Source: Myxococcales bacterium (lineage in GTDB: Bacteria; Myxococcota_A; Polyangia; Polyangiales; Houyiibacteriaceae). Taken from it: 13,405 nt of DNA. The position numbers were made by a program, and so were the translations under genes. The stretch covers positions 940,041 to 953,445 of the forward strand of contig CP070650.1 in assembly GCA_020354595.1 (NCBI GenBank), given 5' to 3'. The notes beneath the pieces are model-generated. The model worked only from the letters and a program-made list of their open reading frames with translations. It made no database searches and had not been told where the DNA came from. Within the stretch, counting starts at the first letter, position 1. Each line of letters opens with the position of its first letter. Of this stretch, positions 1 to 8,863 are shown in pieces.

Positions 1-519
1 GACCAGCCGCCGATAGAGCTCGGGAAACCGTAGGTCGTAGCAAACGCTCAAGCCGAGCGTGCCGAAAGGCGCATCCACAACCACGGGATCGGAGCCGGCC
101 TCGACCGTCTCCGACTCGAGCAGCTTCGTCCCGTCGGGGAGGTCGACATCGAAGAGGTGGATCTTGCGGAAGACGGACGCGATCGATCCGACGGCGCGCA
201 TGTAGATGCACGCGTTGCGAACCTTCCCCGCGGCCTCGCTCTTCTCCCAGAAGCCGCCGTACACGACATCGACTGCGGCGTCCCGGGCAGCTTTCCGGCA
301 GCGTTCGAGGATCGGGCCGCCATCATCGAGGGACTCGGCGAGCTCGACCTTTCCCGCTTCCGGACCGAGGTACGAAAAGCACTCCGGCACGAGGACCATT
401 TGCGCGCCGCGCCCTGCGGCCTCGCCAACGAGTCGGTGGACGGTCTTCATGTTGGCGTCGACGTCTCCGGTCGAGGTCATCTGCACGACACCAACCATGG
501 CGCTCTTCGGACTGCTCAA
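1..519 (-). CDS. Nitrilase-superfamily (C-N hydrolase) amidase, C-terminus missing at window edge
   Basis: The first 173 residues are present and the reading frame runs open to the window edge. The nitrilase-superfamily Glu-Lys-Cys triad is visible: E46 in VPECFSY, K119 in FRKIHLFD and C160 in GLSVCYDLRFPELYR. The RKIHLFD and VCYDLRFPELYR signatures resemble the Nit1/Nit2 branch (deaminated glutathione or omega-amidase type), which hydrolyses small amides in the cytoplasm as metabolite repair. Substrate assignment is inference. I place the start at TTG 519 rather than ATG 498 because a perfect GGAGG (528-532) lies 8 bases upstream, and because TTG overlaps the rodA stop in a TTGA junction; the ATG start would lose seven residues. 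It is the last visible gene of the mre/rod transcript. From memory, a nitrilase-family gene also occurs near mreBCD in several proteobacteria, but here it follows rodA directly. Truncation is only by the window. Confidence 0.9.
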   Translation of the reverse strand, partial: MSSPKSAMVGVVQMTSTGDVDANMKTVHRLVGEAAGRGAQMVLVPECFSYLGPEAGKVELAESLDDGGPILERCRKAARDAAVDVVYGGFWEKSEAAGKVRNACIYMRAVGSIASVFRKIHLFDVDLPDGTKLLESETVEAGSDPVVVDAPFGTLGLSVCYDLRFPELYRRLV

Positions 520-1625
520 TGTGAAAACCTCCGCATCGACACGTTCATGAGTAAGCCTAAGCCCAGCATCGTCGAGAGCAAGCTCGACCCACCGTAGGAG
601 AAGAGCGGAAGCGTCATGCCCACGACCGGCAACAGCCCGGAGACCATCCCGAGATTGACGACGGTTTGCCAGAAGATCATCGCGCCGACCCCTACCGCGA
701 CGACGGCGCCGAAGCGGTCTTTGGCCTGGGAAGCCACACGAAGCGACCAGAGCACCAAAAACAGATAGAGGCAGATCAGCAGAAGCGCGCCGATGAAACC
801 GTGCTCCTCGGCCCACACGGGAAACGGGAAGTCGGTGTGTTGGTCCGGCAGGAAGCGGAACCGGGTCTGCGTGCCCTGGGTGAAGCCCTTGCCTGTCAGG
901 CCACCGCTTCCGATCGCCACGAGCGACTGATGGGTGTGCCAACCGGAGTCGAGAAGGTCGGCTTGAGTGCCCCCGAGTCGGTCCCAGAACGCGGTGATGC
1001 GCTCCTTTTGATAGTCCTTGAGCAAATAGAACCACGTTACGGGGGCCGCGACGACGAAGGTGGCGAGCAACGTGACGACCGAGCGGAGCTTGAGCTGAGT
1101 CAGCATCATGATGCTTGCGAAGATGAAGGCGAGGATCATCGCGGTGCCGAGATCCGGCTGAAGGAGAACCAGCGCCATCGGCAATGCCAGGATCAGGCCC
1201 GGGATGACGAGGTCCGCGAGGGTGCGTCCGCCGGTTTTGGTGTCGTGGTGCAGGTATTTCGCGAGCGCGATGATGAGCCCGATCTTCATGAGCTCACTTG
1301 GCTGGAGCGAGAACCCGCCGAGCGCGATCCAACGAGTCGACCCGCGGACGCTCTTGCCGAGGACAAACACCAGAATCAACGCGAGGATGCAGGCGCCGTA
1401 GATCAACCAGCCGTATCGCTCGAAGTGCCGGTAGTCGATTGCCGCGGTCAGCGCCGCGACGCCGAAGCCGAGAACGAGCCAGTAGAGCTGTTGTATGTAT
1501 GCGTCGGACGTCTTTCCCCCTTCCGTTGCGCTGTAGAGGTTGAGCACGCCGAAAAGCGCAATCGTCGAGACGGCAATGAAAAGCGGCCAATCGAACTCGT
1601 CTCGTATCGTCCTGCCTATCGCCAC
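516..1625 (-). CDS. rodA: RodA, SEDS-family peptidoglycan glycosyltransferase
   Basis: This is a polytopic inner-membrane enzyme of 369 residues, the usual RodA length. It polymerises lipid II into glycan strands for lateral-wall synthesis as partner of PBP2. Visible family marks are SLQPSELMKIG (E111), QPDLGTA (residues 156-162), the periplasmic LPDQHTDFPF loop with the putative catalytic Asp D265, and the C-terminal PLFSYGGSS motif. About ten hydrophobic stretches alternate with short loops. I choose GTG 1625: it begins MAIGRTIRDEFDW, lies 2 bases after the mrdA stop and has GGAG 5 bases upstream. A longer open frame reaching to 1799 overlaps the mrdA coding frame and is not credible as protein. 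The stop overlaps the nitrilase start as TTGA. The alternative SEDS relative FtsW is unlikely because of the mrdA/mre context. Confidence 0.96.
   Translation of the reverse strand: MAIGRTIRDEFDWPLFIAVSTIALFGVLNLYSATEGGKTSDAYIQQLYWLVLGFGVAALTAAIDYRHFERYGWLIYGACILALILVFVLGKSVRGSTRWIALGGFSLQPSELMKIGLIIALAKYLHHDTKTGGRTLADLVIPGLILALPMALVLLQPDLGTAMILAFIFASIMMLTQLKLRSVVTLLATFVVAAPVTWFYLLKDYQKERITAFWDRLGGTQADLLDSGWHTHQSLVAIGSGGLTGKGFTQGTQTRFRFLPDQHTDFPFPVWAEEHGFIGALLLICLYLFLVLWSLRVASQAKDRFGAVVAVGVGAMIFWQTVVNLGMVSGLLPVVGMTLPLFSYGGSSLLSTMLGLGLLMNVSMRRFSH
528..532 (-). promoter_or_regulatory. Shine-Dalgarno deciding the TTG start of the nitrilase
   Basis: The minus strand reads GGAGG here, 8 bases before TTG 519. 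It lies inside the last codons of rodA, so translation of the nitrilase is probably coupled to rodA termination. No comparable site precedes ATG 498. Confidence 0.7.
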
Positions 1626-1627
1626 CG

Positions 1628-3484
1628 TTACTCCGTTTTCTCCGGCTCGCCCAAGTACTGCTGCATCACCCATGTCGCGATCGGAGCGGCGCTGGCCCCG
1701 CCCGAGCCACCGTGCTCCACCAGGACGGCGAACGCCACCTGCGGATCCTCGGCGGGCGCGAAGCCGGCAAACCATCCGTGCGATCGGTCGAGGTACCAAG
1801 CGCTGGACGACTCCTCCGATCGGCCCTTTCGACTCACGACCTGCGCGGTGCCTGTCTTGCCGGCGACGCGAACGCCCTCCTCGTTGCGGGCTCTGAAGGC
1901 GGTGCCGTCTTCGTCCTGAACCACGTCGACGAGGGAGCGGCGGATCAAATCGAGGTGACGCGCGGCGACGCCGACCTGTCGTTTGACCCGCGGCTGAAAG
2001 GTCTCGGAGAGCGAGCCGTCAGGCGCTCGAACGTTTTGAACGACCTGAGGAACATAGAGAGCTCCGCCGTTGGCAATGGCGGCGTAGGCCAGCGCGAGCT
2101 GGAGCACGGTGACGCGCGTATTGCCCTGACCGATCGCGGTGTTGAGCGTGTATCCGATGCGAAACGCCCCATAGTGCTTCTCGTACCACTCGCGCGTAGC
2201 CAGGAAGCCCTCGGCTTCGCTGTTGACGCCGATGCCTGTTCGCTCCGCAAAGCCAAAGGCCTCTGCGAAACGGTTGATGCGCTCGATGCCAACTTCCTCG
2301 GCGAGCTCCCAGAAGTACACGTTGCATGACTGGACCACCGAGTCGTAGAGATCCACCCATTCGTGACGCTTGTTGCACCGGAACTTCTGCCTGCCGATCT
2401 TGATGAAGCCGTTGCACTCCACGCGCTGCATGGGATCGACGACGGTGTCCTGAAGCGCCGCGAGCGCCGTGATCACTTTGAACGTCGATCCGGGAAAATA
2501 GGTCTCGTAGATCGTTTTGTCGATCAACGGGCGAAACGGATCGCCGGTGAGCTCGGCATAGCGTCGGGTGCTCAGGCCGCTACTCATTTCGTTCGGGTCG
2601 TACACGGGCTTTGAGTAGAGGGCGCGCACGGCGCCGGTATGGATGTCGACGACGACGGCGGCGCCTGAGGGGTGAGGTCGAAACGCCCGGTCGAACGCTT
2701 CCATCAACCGCATGTCGAGCGTGAGCTGAATGTCGTGGCCCGGGACGGGTTTACGGAGCATCTCGACCTCGAGCGAGTCCGGCCGGTCGCCGCGAAGGGG
2801 CTTGCCCCGGGCGTCGACGACCTCCCGTCGAAACCCGCGCGAGCCCTTGAGCAGCGACTCGTAGCGCTTCTCGAGACCGTTACGGCCGATCCGGTCGCCG
2901 GGGCGATAGGCGCTCGCATCGGCCGCGCTCCGCAGATCCGACTCGTTGACCTCGTTGAGATAGCCGACAAGGTGGGCACCGAGCGTGTGGTAGGGGTAGT
3001 CCCGCAACGGCACCGTGATGATATCGAGCGCCGCAAGCTCCGCGAGATGGGTCTCGAGAGCCGCGAGCTGGTCACGGTCGATGTCGCGATAGAGCTCGAT
3101 TTGATGGGTCCGGCGCTCGGGCGGCAGGTCTTCGATGCGCGTCTTCAGCGCCGTGGATTGCTCCTCGGAGAGCCCCATCAGTGAGCCGATGCGTTCGAGG
3201 TCCTCGGGCTGGAGCAACCGGGGAGTGGCGTACACATCGTACGACGGACGGTTGGACGCGACGACCCGGCCTTCGAGATCACGAATCACGCCGCGCGTCG
3301 CGGGGAGCTCCAACGTCTTGGTGATGTTCTGCTGCGCGATTCCGGACCAGCGATCCTGCTGAAAGAGCTGCACTTGCGCGACGCGGACGATGATGCCGCC
3401 GAACACCAACACAACGAACAGTGCCATCCACCGATACCGCTTTCGGAACTCGCCTACCTCCCGCCTTTGGGAAAGCGTGATCAT
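1628..3484 (-). CDS. mrdA: Penicillin-binding protein 2 (PBP2), peptidoglycan transpeptidase
   Basis: This is a class B PBP of 618 residues, the D,D-transpeptidase that crosslinks glycan made by RodA. It has a short cytoplasmic N-terminus and one membrane anchor at about residues 19-36. The PBP dimerisation/pedestal domain (with TRGVIRDLEGRVVASN at about 63-78 and GRNGLEKRYE near 200) precedes the transpeptidase domain. Active-site motifs are all present: S333-T-F-K336, S386-C-N388 and K543-T-G545. Between the first two lie C357, C370, H374 and, inside the SxN motif, C387, a possible metal site like that reported in some PBP2 enzymes. I use ATG 3484 (MITLSQRREV), which overlaps the mreD stop as ATGA; the open frame extends to 3730 but that stretch lies inside mreD. 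The gene ends 2 bases before rodA, consistent with stoichiometric expression. Confidence 0.97.
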   Translation of the reverse strand: MITLSQRREVGEFRKRYRWMALFVVLVFGGIIVRVAQVQLFQQDRWSGIAQQNITKTLELPATRGVIRDLEGRVVASNRPSYDVYATPRLLQPEDLERIGSLMGLSEEQSTALKTRIEDLPPERRTHQIELYRDIDRDQLAALETHLAELAALDIITVPLRDYPYHTLGAHLVGYLNEVNESDLRSAADASAYRPGDRIGRNGLEKRYESLLKGSRGFRREVVDARGKPLRGDRPDSLEVEMLRKPVPGHDIQLTLDMRLMEAFDRAFRPHPSGAAVVVDIHTGAVRALYSKPVYDPNEMSSGLSTRRYAELTGDPFRPLIDKTIYETYFPGSTFKVITALAALQDTVVDPMQRVECNGFIKIGRQKFRCNKRHEWVDLYDSVVQSCNVYFWELAEEVGIERINRFAEAFGFAERTGIGVNSEAEGFLATREWYEKHYGAFRIGYTLNTAIGQGNTRVTVLQLALAYAAIANGGALYVPQVVQNVRAPDGSLSETFQPRVKRQVGVAARHLDLIRRSLVDVVQDEDGTAFRARNEEGVRVAGKTGTAQVVSRKGRSEESSSAWYLDRSHGWFAGFAPAEDPQVAFAVLVEHGGSGGASAAPIATWVMQQYLGEPEKTE

Positions 3485-3996
3485 GCCGGAGCCCGCTCTG
3501 TCGCAGGGTCGATTCGGCGTGCGAACGCAAACAGAAGCGGCGCCACGAGCGCGGTGGTCATGGCCGAGCCCGCCAGCGCGAGCGCCAGCGTCAACCCCGA
3601 CCACGCCATGCCGCCGGGAACGAATGCGCGAATGAATTCGAGAAGACCTCCAAGCAAGAAGGTGAGCGCAAAAGTGAGAATCATCTCGAAGGGCACGCCG
3701 CGGAATGAGAGCAGGGTGCCGACCAGCCATGCGCAGAGGTAGCCGACGACGAACACGAACGTGTGAATGCCGAGTGGGTTGCCGGTGAACAGATCGTACA
3801 GATAGCCGATCGCAAACGCCGTCGCGGCGCCGCGAAGGACTCGGACACCCGGGGCCGTGCCCAACGCAAAGACCAGCGGAAGCCCCAAATACGGCGCGAA
3901 CGGATAGGGCGCGAGCACACGGCTGAACACGGACTGCAGCAGCAGGATCGCAAAAACGACCAAGACGAGAATGACGCTGCCTCTGGCTCCGTGCAC
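3481..3996 (-). CDS. mreD: MreD, rod-shape-determining membrane protein
   Basis: This small integral membrane protein of 171 residues has about five hydrophobic helices. It is part of the elongasome scaffold with MreC and RodA/PBP2. The loop GYLYDLFTGNPLGIHTF (about residues 64-80), with Asp between hydrophobic segments, matches the MreD family signature, and length and gene order agree. The start is not certain: GTG 3996 (MHGARGSVIL) is 11 bases after the mreC stop and gives a normal length, though its GGAG lies only 2 bases away and an AAGG lies about 8 bases upstream. The open frame continues to 4242, but that segment lies within mreC and is rejected. The stop shares ATGA with mrdA. MreD sequences diverge quickly, so context carries much of the assignment. 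Confidence 0.9.
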   Translation of the reverse strand: MHGARGSVILVLVVFAILLLQSVFSRVLAPYPFAPYLGLPLVFALGTAPGVRVLRGAATAFAIGYLYDLFTGNPLGIHTFVFVVGYLCAWLVGTLLSFRGVPFEMILTFALTFLLGGLLEFIRAFVPGGMAWSGLTLALALAGSAMTTALVAPLLFAFARRIDPATERAPA

Positions 3997-4007
3997 CGCT
4001 CCCGCCT

Positions 4008-4856
4008 TCAGCGCCTGTCGGCGTCCTTGGGCCCCGAAGTGAGGATCAACACCTCGTCGAGCCGAGTGAAATCGACAGAAGGTGTGACCTCCCCTTCTTG
4101 GTGGAGGCCGAACTCCTGGTCGCTGATCTTGGTGACGGAACCGATCAGAATCGACGCCGGAAACTTCTTCCCGAGTCCCGAGGTGAAGACCTCGTCGCCC
4201 ACCGCCACCTGGTCGTCCGGACGATCGAACTGGATGCGACACCGGTAGCGGCCGCGCTCGCCGAGCCCCTCGAGCCTGCCGCGCGCCCTGCCCTCTCCGA
4301 CGACAACGTCCACCCTGCTTTCGGGATCGATCGTCAGGAGCACGTCGGCGAACCCACCGGACGCGCGGCGAATCTGTCCGACCAACCCCTCGTTCGCGAC
4401 GACGGGCATCCCGGCCCGAAGGCCGGCTTGCTCACCCTGATCCACCGCCAGACGCACGACGCGAAACGAGGGCGAGATGTCCTTGGCGATCACCCGCGCC
4501 GTCCGGGTCTCGGTGGCGACACGCTCGCGCAGGCCGAGCAACGACTCGAGCTGGTACGCGCGTTGCGCGTCCGCGCGAAGGGTGCGCATCTCGCGCCGAA
4601 GGCGATCGTTCTCCGCACGCAGGTGATCGTTGTCGCTCTTGACGTCGACCAGATAGACGTAGTCTTCGATCACGCTCGTGACGCCGTCGGCGGCCCACTC
4701 TGCGACGTACTGTACCGGGCCGCTCACCTGCAGCAGCGCCCGGTCGAGCCACGAAAGCTCGGACGGATCGCGGAGGTTGGCGCGCAAGAAAATCGCGGGG
4801 ATGATCACCAGGGCTAGCAAGATGGCGGCATCTCGAATTGTCTGAAAATAGTTCAT
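4008..4856 (-). CDS. mreC: MreC, rod-shape-determining periplasmic scaffold protein
   Basis: The protein has 282 residues, typical for MreC. A short cytoplasmic tail is followed by one membrane helix at about residues 10-25, then a charged coiled-coil segment at about 72-110 (DNDHLRAENDRLRREM). The two-barrel periplasmic domain spans about 118-275, with the family-like GMPVVANEGLVGQI and VAVGDEVFTSGLGKKFP stretches. MreC links the cytoplasmic MreB filament to the periplasmic PBP2/RodA enzymes. Start ATG 4856 lies 22 bases after the mreB stop; GAGGGG lies about 14 bases upstream, farther than ideal, so translation may depend on the preceding gene. It ends 11 bases before mreD. Confidence 0.96.
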   Translation of the reverse strand: MNYFQTIRDAAILLALVIIPAIFLRANLRDPSELSWLDRALLQVSGPVQYVAEWAADGVTSVIEDYVYLVDVKSDNDHLRAENDRLRREMRTLRADAQRAYQLESLLGLRERVATETRTARVIAKDISPSFRVVRLAVDQGEQAGLRAGMPVVANEGLVGQIRRASGGFADVLLTIDPESRVDVVVGEGRARGRLEGLGERGRYRCRIQFDRPDDQVAVGDEVFTSGLGKKFPASILIGSVTKISDQEFGLHQEGEVTPSVDFTRLDEVLILTSGPKDADRR

Positions 4857-4878
4857 CGCCGCGTTCTTGCCCCTCGCA

Positions 4879-6080
<1,202 letters not shown>

Positions 6081-6782
6081 TTGAGCCAGGAAACACACAC
6101 CACCGAGGCACAGCGCCGCGGGGCGGAAGCCGCGGAGCTGGTGGCCCGAGCCAAGGCTGGCGACTCGGCCGCATTCGACGAGCTGGTGCGGAAGTACCGG
6201 GCGCGTGTCTACTCGCTGGCGCTGCATCTGACGGGCCAAGCGAGCGATGCGGACGACATCACGCAGGATGCGTTCCTCAAGGCGTATCACAAGCTCCCGG
6301 AGTTCGAGGGGCGAAGCGAATTCTTCACCTGGATCTATCGGATTACGCTGCACCGGGCGCTCAACGCGAAACGCGACCGAAAGCGGCGTCAAACGGTTCC
6401 ACTCGACGACCCGCGACTGGTCGCCGCGGTCGCCGTGGACGCCGAGGGCGACCCGGAGCGAGCCACGCAGCTTCGCGATCGATACCGGGCGCTCCTCGAG
6501 GCCTTCGACCAGTTGTCTCCGTTGCTCCAGACGACGGTGGTCCTGACGACCCTTCAGGGACTCAGCTACAAGGAAGCCGCAGTGGTTCTCGACACCACCG
6601 AAGGCACGATCGCGTGGCGAGTCCACGAAGCGCGTCGAAAGATGACCGGCTACCTCGAGAGCCTCGAGACCGGCCTGGCCCGAGCCAAGCGACGGCCGAT
6701 GACCGACAGTGCGATCTTCCGACTCGAGCGCGCGCTGCAGCAGCTCGTGCCGGCGATGCCCTCGGTTGCGCCGGCCCGGTGA
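6081..6782 (+). CDS. ECF-family RNA polymerase sigma factor
   Basis: The protein has 233 residues. Region sigma-2 spans about residues 33-100 (FDELVRKYRARVYSLALHL, then DADDITQDAFLKAYHKLPEF and FFTWIYRITLHRALN). Region sigma-4 spans about 135-190 and contains the helix-turn-helix GLSYKEAAVVLDTTEGTIAWRVHEARRKM. The intervening region-3 is absent, so this is an ECF (group IV) sigma factor that redirects RNA polymerase to a specific promoter set. TTG 6081 is chosen because GGGGG lies 4 bases upstream and the ATG at 6070 meets a stop after four codons; GTG 6141 is a possible alternative. A tail of about 43 residues follows sigma-4 (from about residue 191), longer than in a minimal ECF protein. 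No anti-sigma gene lies next to it; the following gene is a hydrolase 30 bases on. The regulon and activating signal are unknown. Confidence 0.92.
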   Translation: MSQETHTTEAQRRGAEAAELVARAKAGDSAAFDELVRKYRARVYSLALHLTGQASDADDITQDAFLKAYHKLPEFEGRSEFFTWIYRITLHRALNAKRDRKRRQTVPLDDPRLVAAVAVDAEGDPERATQLRDRYRALLEAFDQLSPLLQTTVVLTTLQGLSYKEAAVVLDTTEGTIAWRVHEARRKMTGYLESLETGLARAKRRPMTDSAIFRLERALQQLVPAMPSVAPAR

Positions 6783-6812
6783 TCCACGGGACATCTGTGG
6801 TAAGCCCTGAAG

Positions 6813-7640
6813 GTGCTCGCCCACAGCGTCATTGCCCCCAAGTCCGCCGCGCCCGGCCGCTACATGCTATTTCTGCACGGAATCCTCGGAACGCGGGCCA
6901 ATTGGCGAGGGATTGCACGCCGCTTCGTCGGAGTAAGACCGGGCTGGGGCGCGATCTTGGTCGATCTGCGGGAGCATGGAGACTCGCTCGGGATCGGGGG
7001 CCCGCATACCCTGTCGGCCGCGGCGGCGGACGTGACCCTTCTTGAGGAGTCCCTCGATTTGCCCATCGGCGGCGCGCTCGGACACAGCTTTGGCGGCAAA
7101 GTCGTGCTGCAATGGCTGCGCGGCCGAGACGGGCAGCCGACCGAGGCGTGGATCGTCGATGCCTCGCCGTCCGTCAGCTCGGCGAAGCAGGACGCCAGCG
7201 CGACGGCCGAGGTGCTCCGTGTCTTGGCCGCAATGCCGCGCACCTGGGCCTCTCGGGAGGCCTTCGTCGCGGCCGTCGCCGAGGCTGGCCAGCCCGAGCC
7301 GATCGCCCACTGGCTGGCCAAGAACCTTCGGCGTACCGACGATGGGCACAGAGAGTTCGGCCCTGATCTCGGCGTCATCCACGATCTGATCCAGGATTAC
7401 GCGCGCACCGATCTTTGGGACGTGGTCGAGGCGCCGCCGGGCGGGTGCACACTCGATTTCGTCATCGGCGGACGATCCGCGGCGTTCTCAGAGCTCGATC
7501 GCGAACGGATTGCCGCGGTCGCCGAGCGGGATTCGCGAGTTCGCGTCTACCTGGTCGAAGAAGCCGGGCACTGGGTGCATATCGACTCGCCCGATAGGTT
7601 GATCGCGCTCTTGACTTCGCGACCGAGCGAAACACCCTGA
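6813..7640 (+). CDS. Alpha/beta hydrolase, ABHD11/YbfF-like esterase
   Basis: This is a 275-residue single-domain alpha/beta hydrolase without signal peptide, probably cytoplasmic. The oxyanion motif LHGILGTRANW (residues 21-31), DLREHGDS (51-58), nucleophile elbow GHSFGG (S92) and C-terminal AGHWVH (H253) are all present. The order HG...NW, D-R-x-H-G-x-S resembles the ABHD11/YbfF group, which cleaves acyl esters or thioesters. The acid residue is not clear: D116 in WIVDASP is the best candidate because the FVIGGRSAAF stretch lacks the Asp often found after GG-S. GTG 6813 is used; no good Shine-Dalgarno is visible, an in-frame TAA at 6801 limits extension, and an internal ATG at residue 18 would remove part of the first strand. 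It lies 6 bases before the SDR gene, so the two are probably co-transcribed. Substrate unknown. Confidence 0.87.
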   Translation: MLAHSVIAPKSAAPGRYMLFLHGILGTRANWRGIARRFVGVRPGWGAILVDLREHGDSLGIGGPHTLSAAAADVTLLEESLDLPIGGALGHSFGGKVVLQWLRGRDGQPTEAWIVDASPSVSSAKQDASATAEVLRVLAAMPRTWASREAFVAAVAEAGQPEPIAHWLAKNLRRTDDGHREFGPDLGVIHDLIQDYARTDLWDVVEAPPGGCTLDFVIGGRSAAFSELDRERIAAVAERDSRVRVYLVEEAGHWVHIDSPDRLIALLTSRPSETP

Positions 7641-7646
7641 ATCGCG

Positions 7647-8810
7647 ATGGCGATTTTCATCACGGGGGCAACCGGGTACCTCGGCTCGTACGCGACCGAG
7701 TGGCTGCTGCGGAACACCGACCACGAGCTGGCGCTCCTGGTGCGTGCGCCGGACTACGACGCAGGGGTCGAGCGCCTATGGCAAGCGCTCCAACTCCACA
7801 TGGAGGCGGACGAGTTTCACCGGCATCTCGATCGCGTGTGCTTCATCCGCGGTGATCTGAGCGAGCCGGGCCTTGGAATCTCCCCGGCCGACTACGATTG
7901 GTTGGTCTCGAGCGCGGAGTCCATCCTTCACATCGCGGCTGCGCTCAACTTCCGCTCCGAGCGCGCATGCACGAACCACAACCTCCGCGGGACCCTGTCG
8001 GTCGTCAAGCTCGCGCGTGCCATTCAAGAGGACCACCCGCTCCGACGCTTCAGCTTGGTGTCGACGGTGGCGGTTGCGGGCAACCGACCCGGCGCGGTCG
8101 TCATGGAAGAGGAGCCGCTCGACTGGAGCCGGAGCGACTTCAATCCCTACACCCGCACGAAGAAGTTCTCCGAGCACATGACGAGGGAGCTCTTGCCGGA
8201 TGTGCCCTGCCTCTACCTGCGGCCGAGCAGTGTCATCGGTGACTCTCGGTTCTCGGAAACGACTCAGTTCGACATGCTGCGCGCGATGTGCACGCTGAGC
8301 GACCTACCCGTGCTTCCGTTTTCCCCCGGCGTTCGGCTCGACGTCGTCAACGCCGACTGGGCCGGCCCCGCCATCGCGGAGCTCCACGTCCGCGAAGATC
8401 TTGCACACGACACGTATCATCTGAGCGCGGGGACGGAGTCGCGCACGATTGGCGAGGTCGCGGAAGCACTCGCTGCAACCCTCGGCAAGCGGCCGCCGCC
8501 GTGTTCAGGTCGTCTCACGGGTCCCTTCGAGCGGGTGTCCGAGGCGCTCGCAAGGCTCCCAAAGGCCGGTCGTCTCCAGCGCATCGGCGCGCTGCTGAGC
8601 GTGTTCATCCCCTACGTGGCGACCGACATCGTGTACGACAACACGCGCGCCGTGACCGCCCTCGGGACCACGCCGACGCCGTTCACCTCGTACGGGGCCG
8701 GGGTGTATCGCTACGCCAAATCCGTGAATTTCGAGTTTCCCTATCGGCCGCTCCCCGAAGAGCTGGATCTTTCGAACGTTCCGCCGAGCCCGGTCCGCCC
8801 GATGGCCTGA
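7647..8810 (+). CDS. Extended SDR, thioester-reductase / fatty-acyl-reductase-like NAD(P)H oxidoreductase
   Basis: The protein has 387 residues. The Rossmann fold starts at the N-terminus with GATGYLGS (7-14), an NADP-type GxxGxxG pattern. The catalytic set is S139 (VSTVAVAG), Y168 and K172 (NPYTRTKKFSEH). The HIAAALNF segment (95-102) and LRPSSVIGDS (191-200) match the NAD_binding_4/thioester-reductase branch, whose members reduce acyl thioesters (CoA or carrier protein bound) to aldehydes or alcohols. Some relatives act on sterols or sugars, so the substrate is not fixed. No carrier-protein or adenylation domain is fused. The next gene is a PlsC acyltransferase, which suggests handling of fatty acyl groups, for instance in ether lipids or wax-like esters (inference). 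ATG 7647 begins the first beta strand directly, so the start is well constrained, although no clear Shine-Dalgarno is present. Confidence 0.87.
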   Translation: MAIFITGATGYLGSYATEWLLRNTDHELALLVRAPDYDAGVERLWQALQLHMEADEFHRHLDRVCFIRGDLSEPGLGISPADYDWLVSSAESILHIAAALNFRSERACTNHNLRGTLSVVKLARAIQEDHPLRRFSLVSTVAVAGNRPGAVVMEEEPLDWSRSDFNPYTRTKKFSEHMTRELLPDVPCLYLRPSSVIGDSRFSETTQFDMLRAMCTLSDLPVLPFSPGVRLDVVNADWAGPAIAELHVREDLAHDTYHLSAGTESRTIGEVAEALAATLGKRPPPCSGRLTGPFERVSEALARLPKAGRLQRIGALLSVFIPYVATDIVYDNTRAVTALGTTPTPFTSYGAGVYRYAKSVNFEFPYRPLPEELDLSNVPPSPVRPMA

Positions 8811-8811
8811 G

Positions 8812-8830
8812 GCCGAGCGTCGGCACTTTT
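8812..8830 (+). terminator. Weak terminator-like hairpin between SDR and acyltransferase genes
   Basis: GCCGA (8812-8816), loop GCG and TCGGC (8820-8824) form a perfect 5-base-pair stem two bases after the SDR stop, followed by AC and TTTT at 8827-8830. The short stem and interrupted T run suggest partial attenuation at best. If active it would reduce transcription of the acyltransferase from upstream promoters. Confidence 0.3.
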
Positions 8831-8863
8831 CTTGGATCGACGACGGTGTTAGTTAATCCGCGG

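Noticed and set aside
1626-1799. N-terminal extension of the rodA frame
   Set aside because: It lies inside mrdA in another frame and gives an Arg/Gly-rich peptide. GTG 1625 gives normal RodA length and has a ribosome binding site.
666-1919. Long plus-strand open frame (417 codons) opposite rodA and mrdA
   Set aside because: It is antisense to two clearly conserved genes, its product is a charged low-complexity sequence without domain features, and long antisense frames are expected at this GC content.
2672-3184. Plus-strand open frame of 170 codons within mrdA
   Set aside because: It is antisense to conserved PBP2 coding sequence, and no ribosome binding site or recognisable motif is visible.
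3485-3730. N-terminal extension of the mrdA frame
   Set aside because: It overlaps mreD. The family N-terminus with the membrane anchor begins just after ATG 3484.
8288-8863. Leftward extension of the acyltransferase frame
   Set aside because: This part is a shadow of the SDR gene, with Arg-rich translation and no acyltransferase similarity before ATG 8864.
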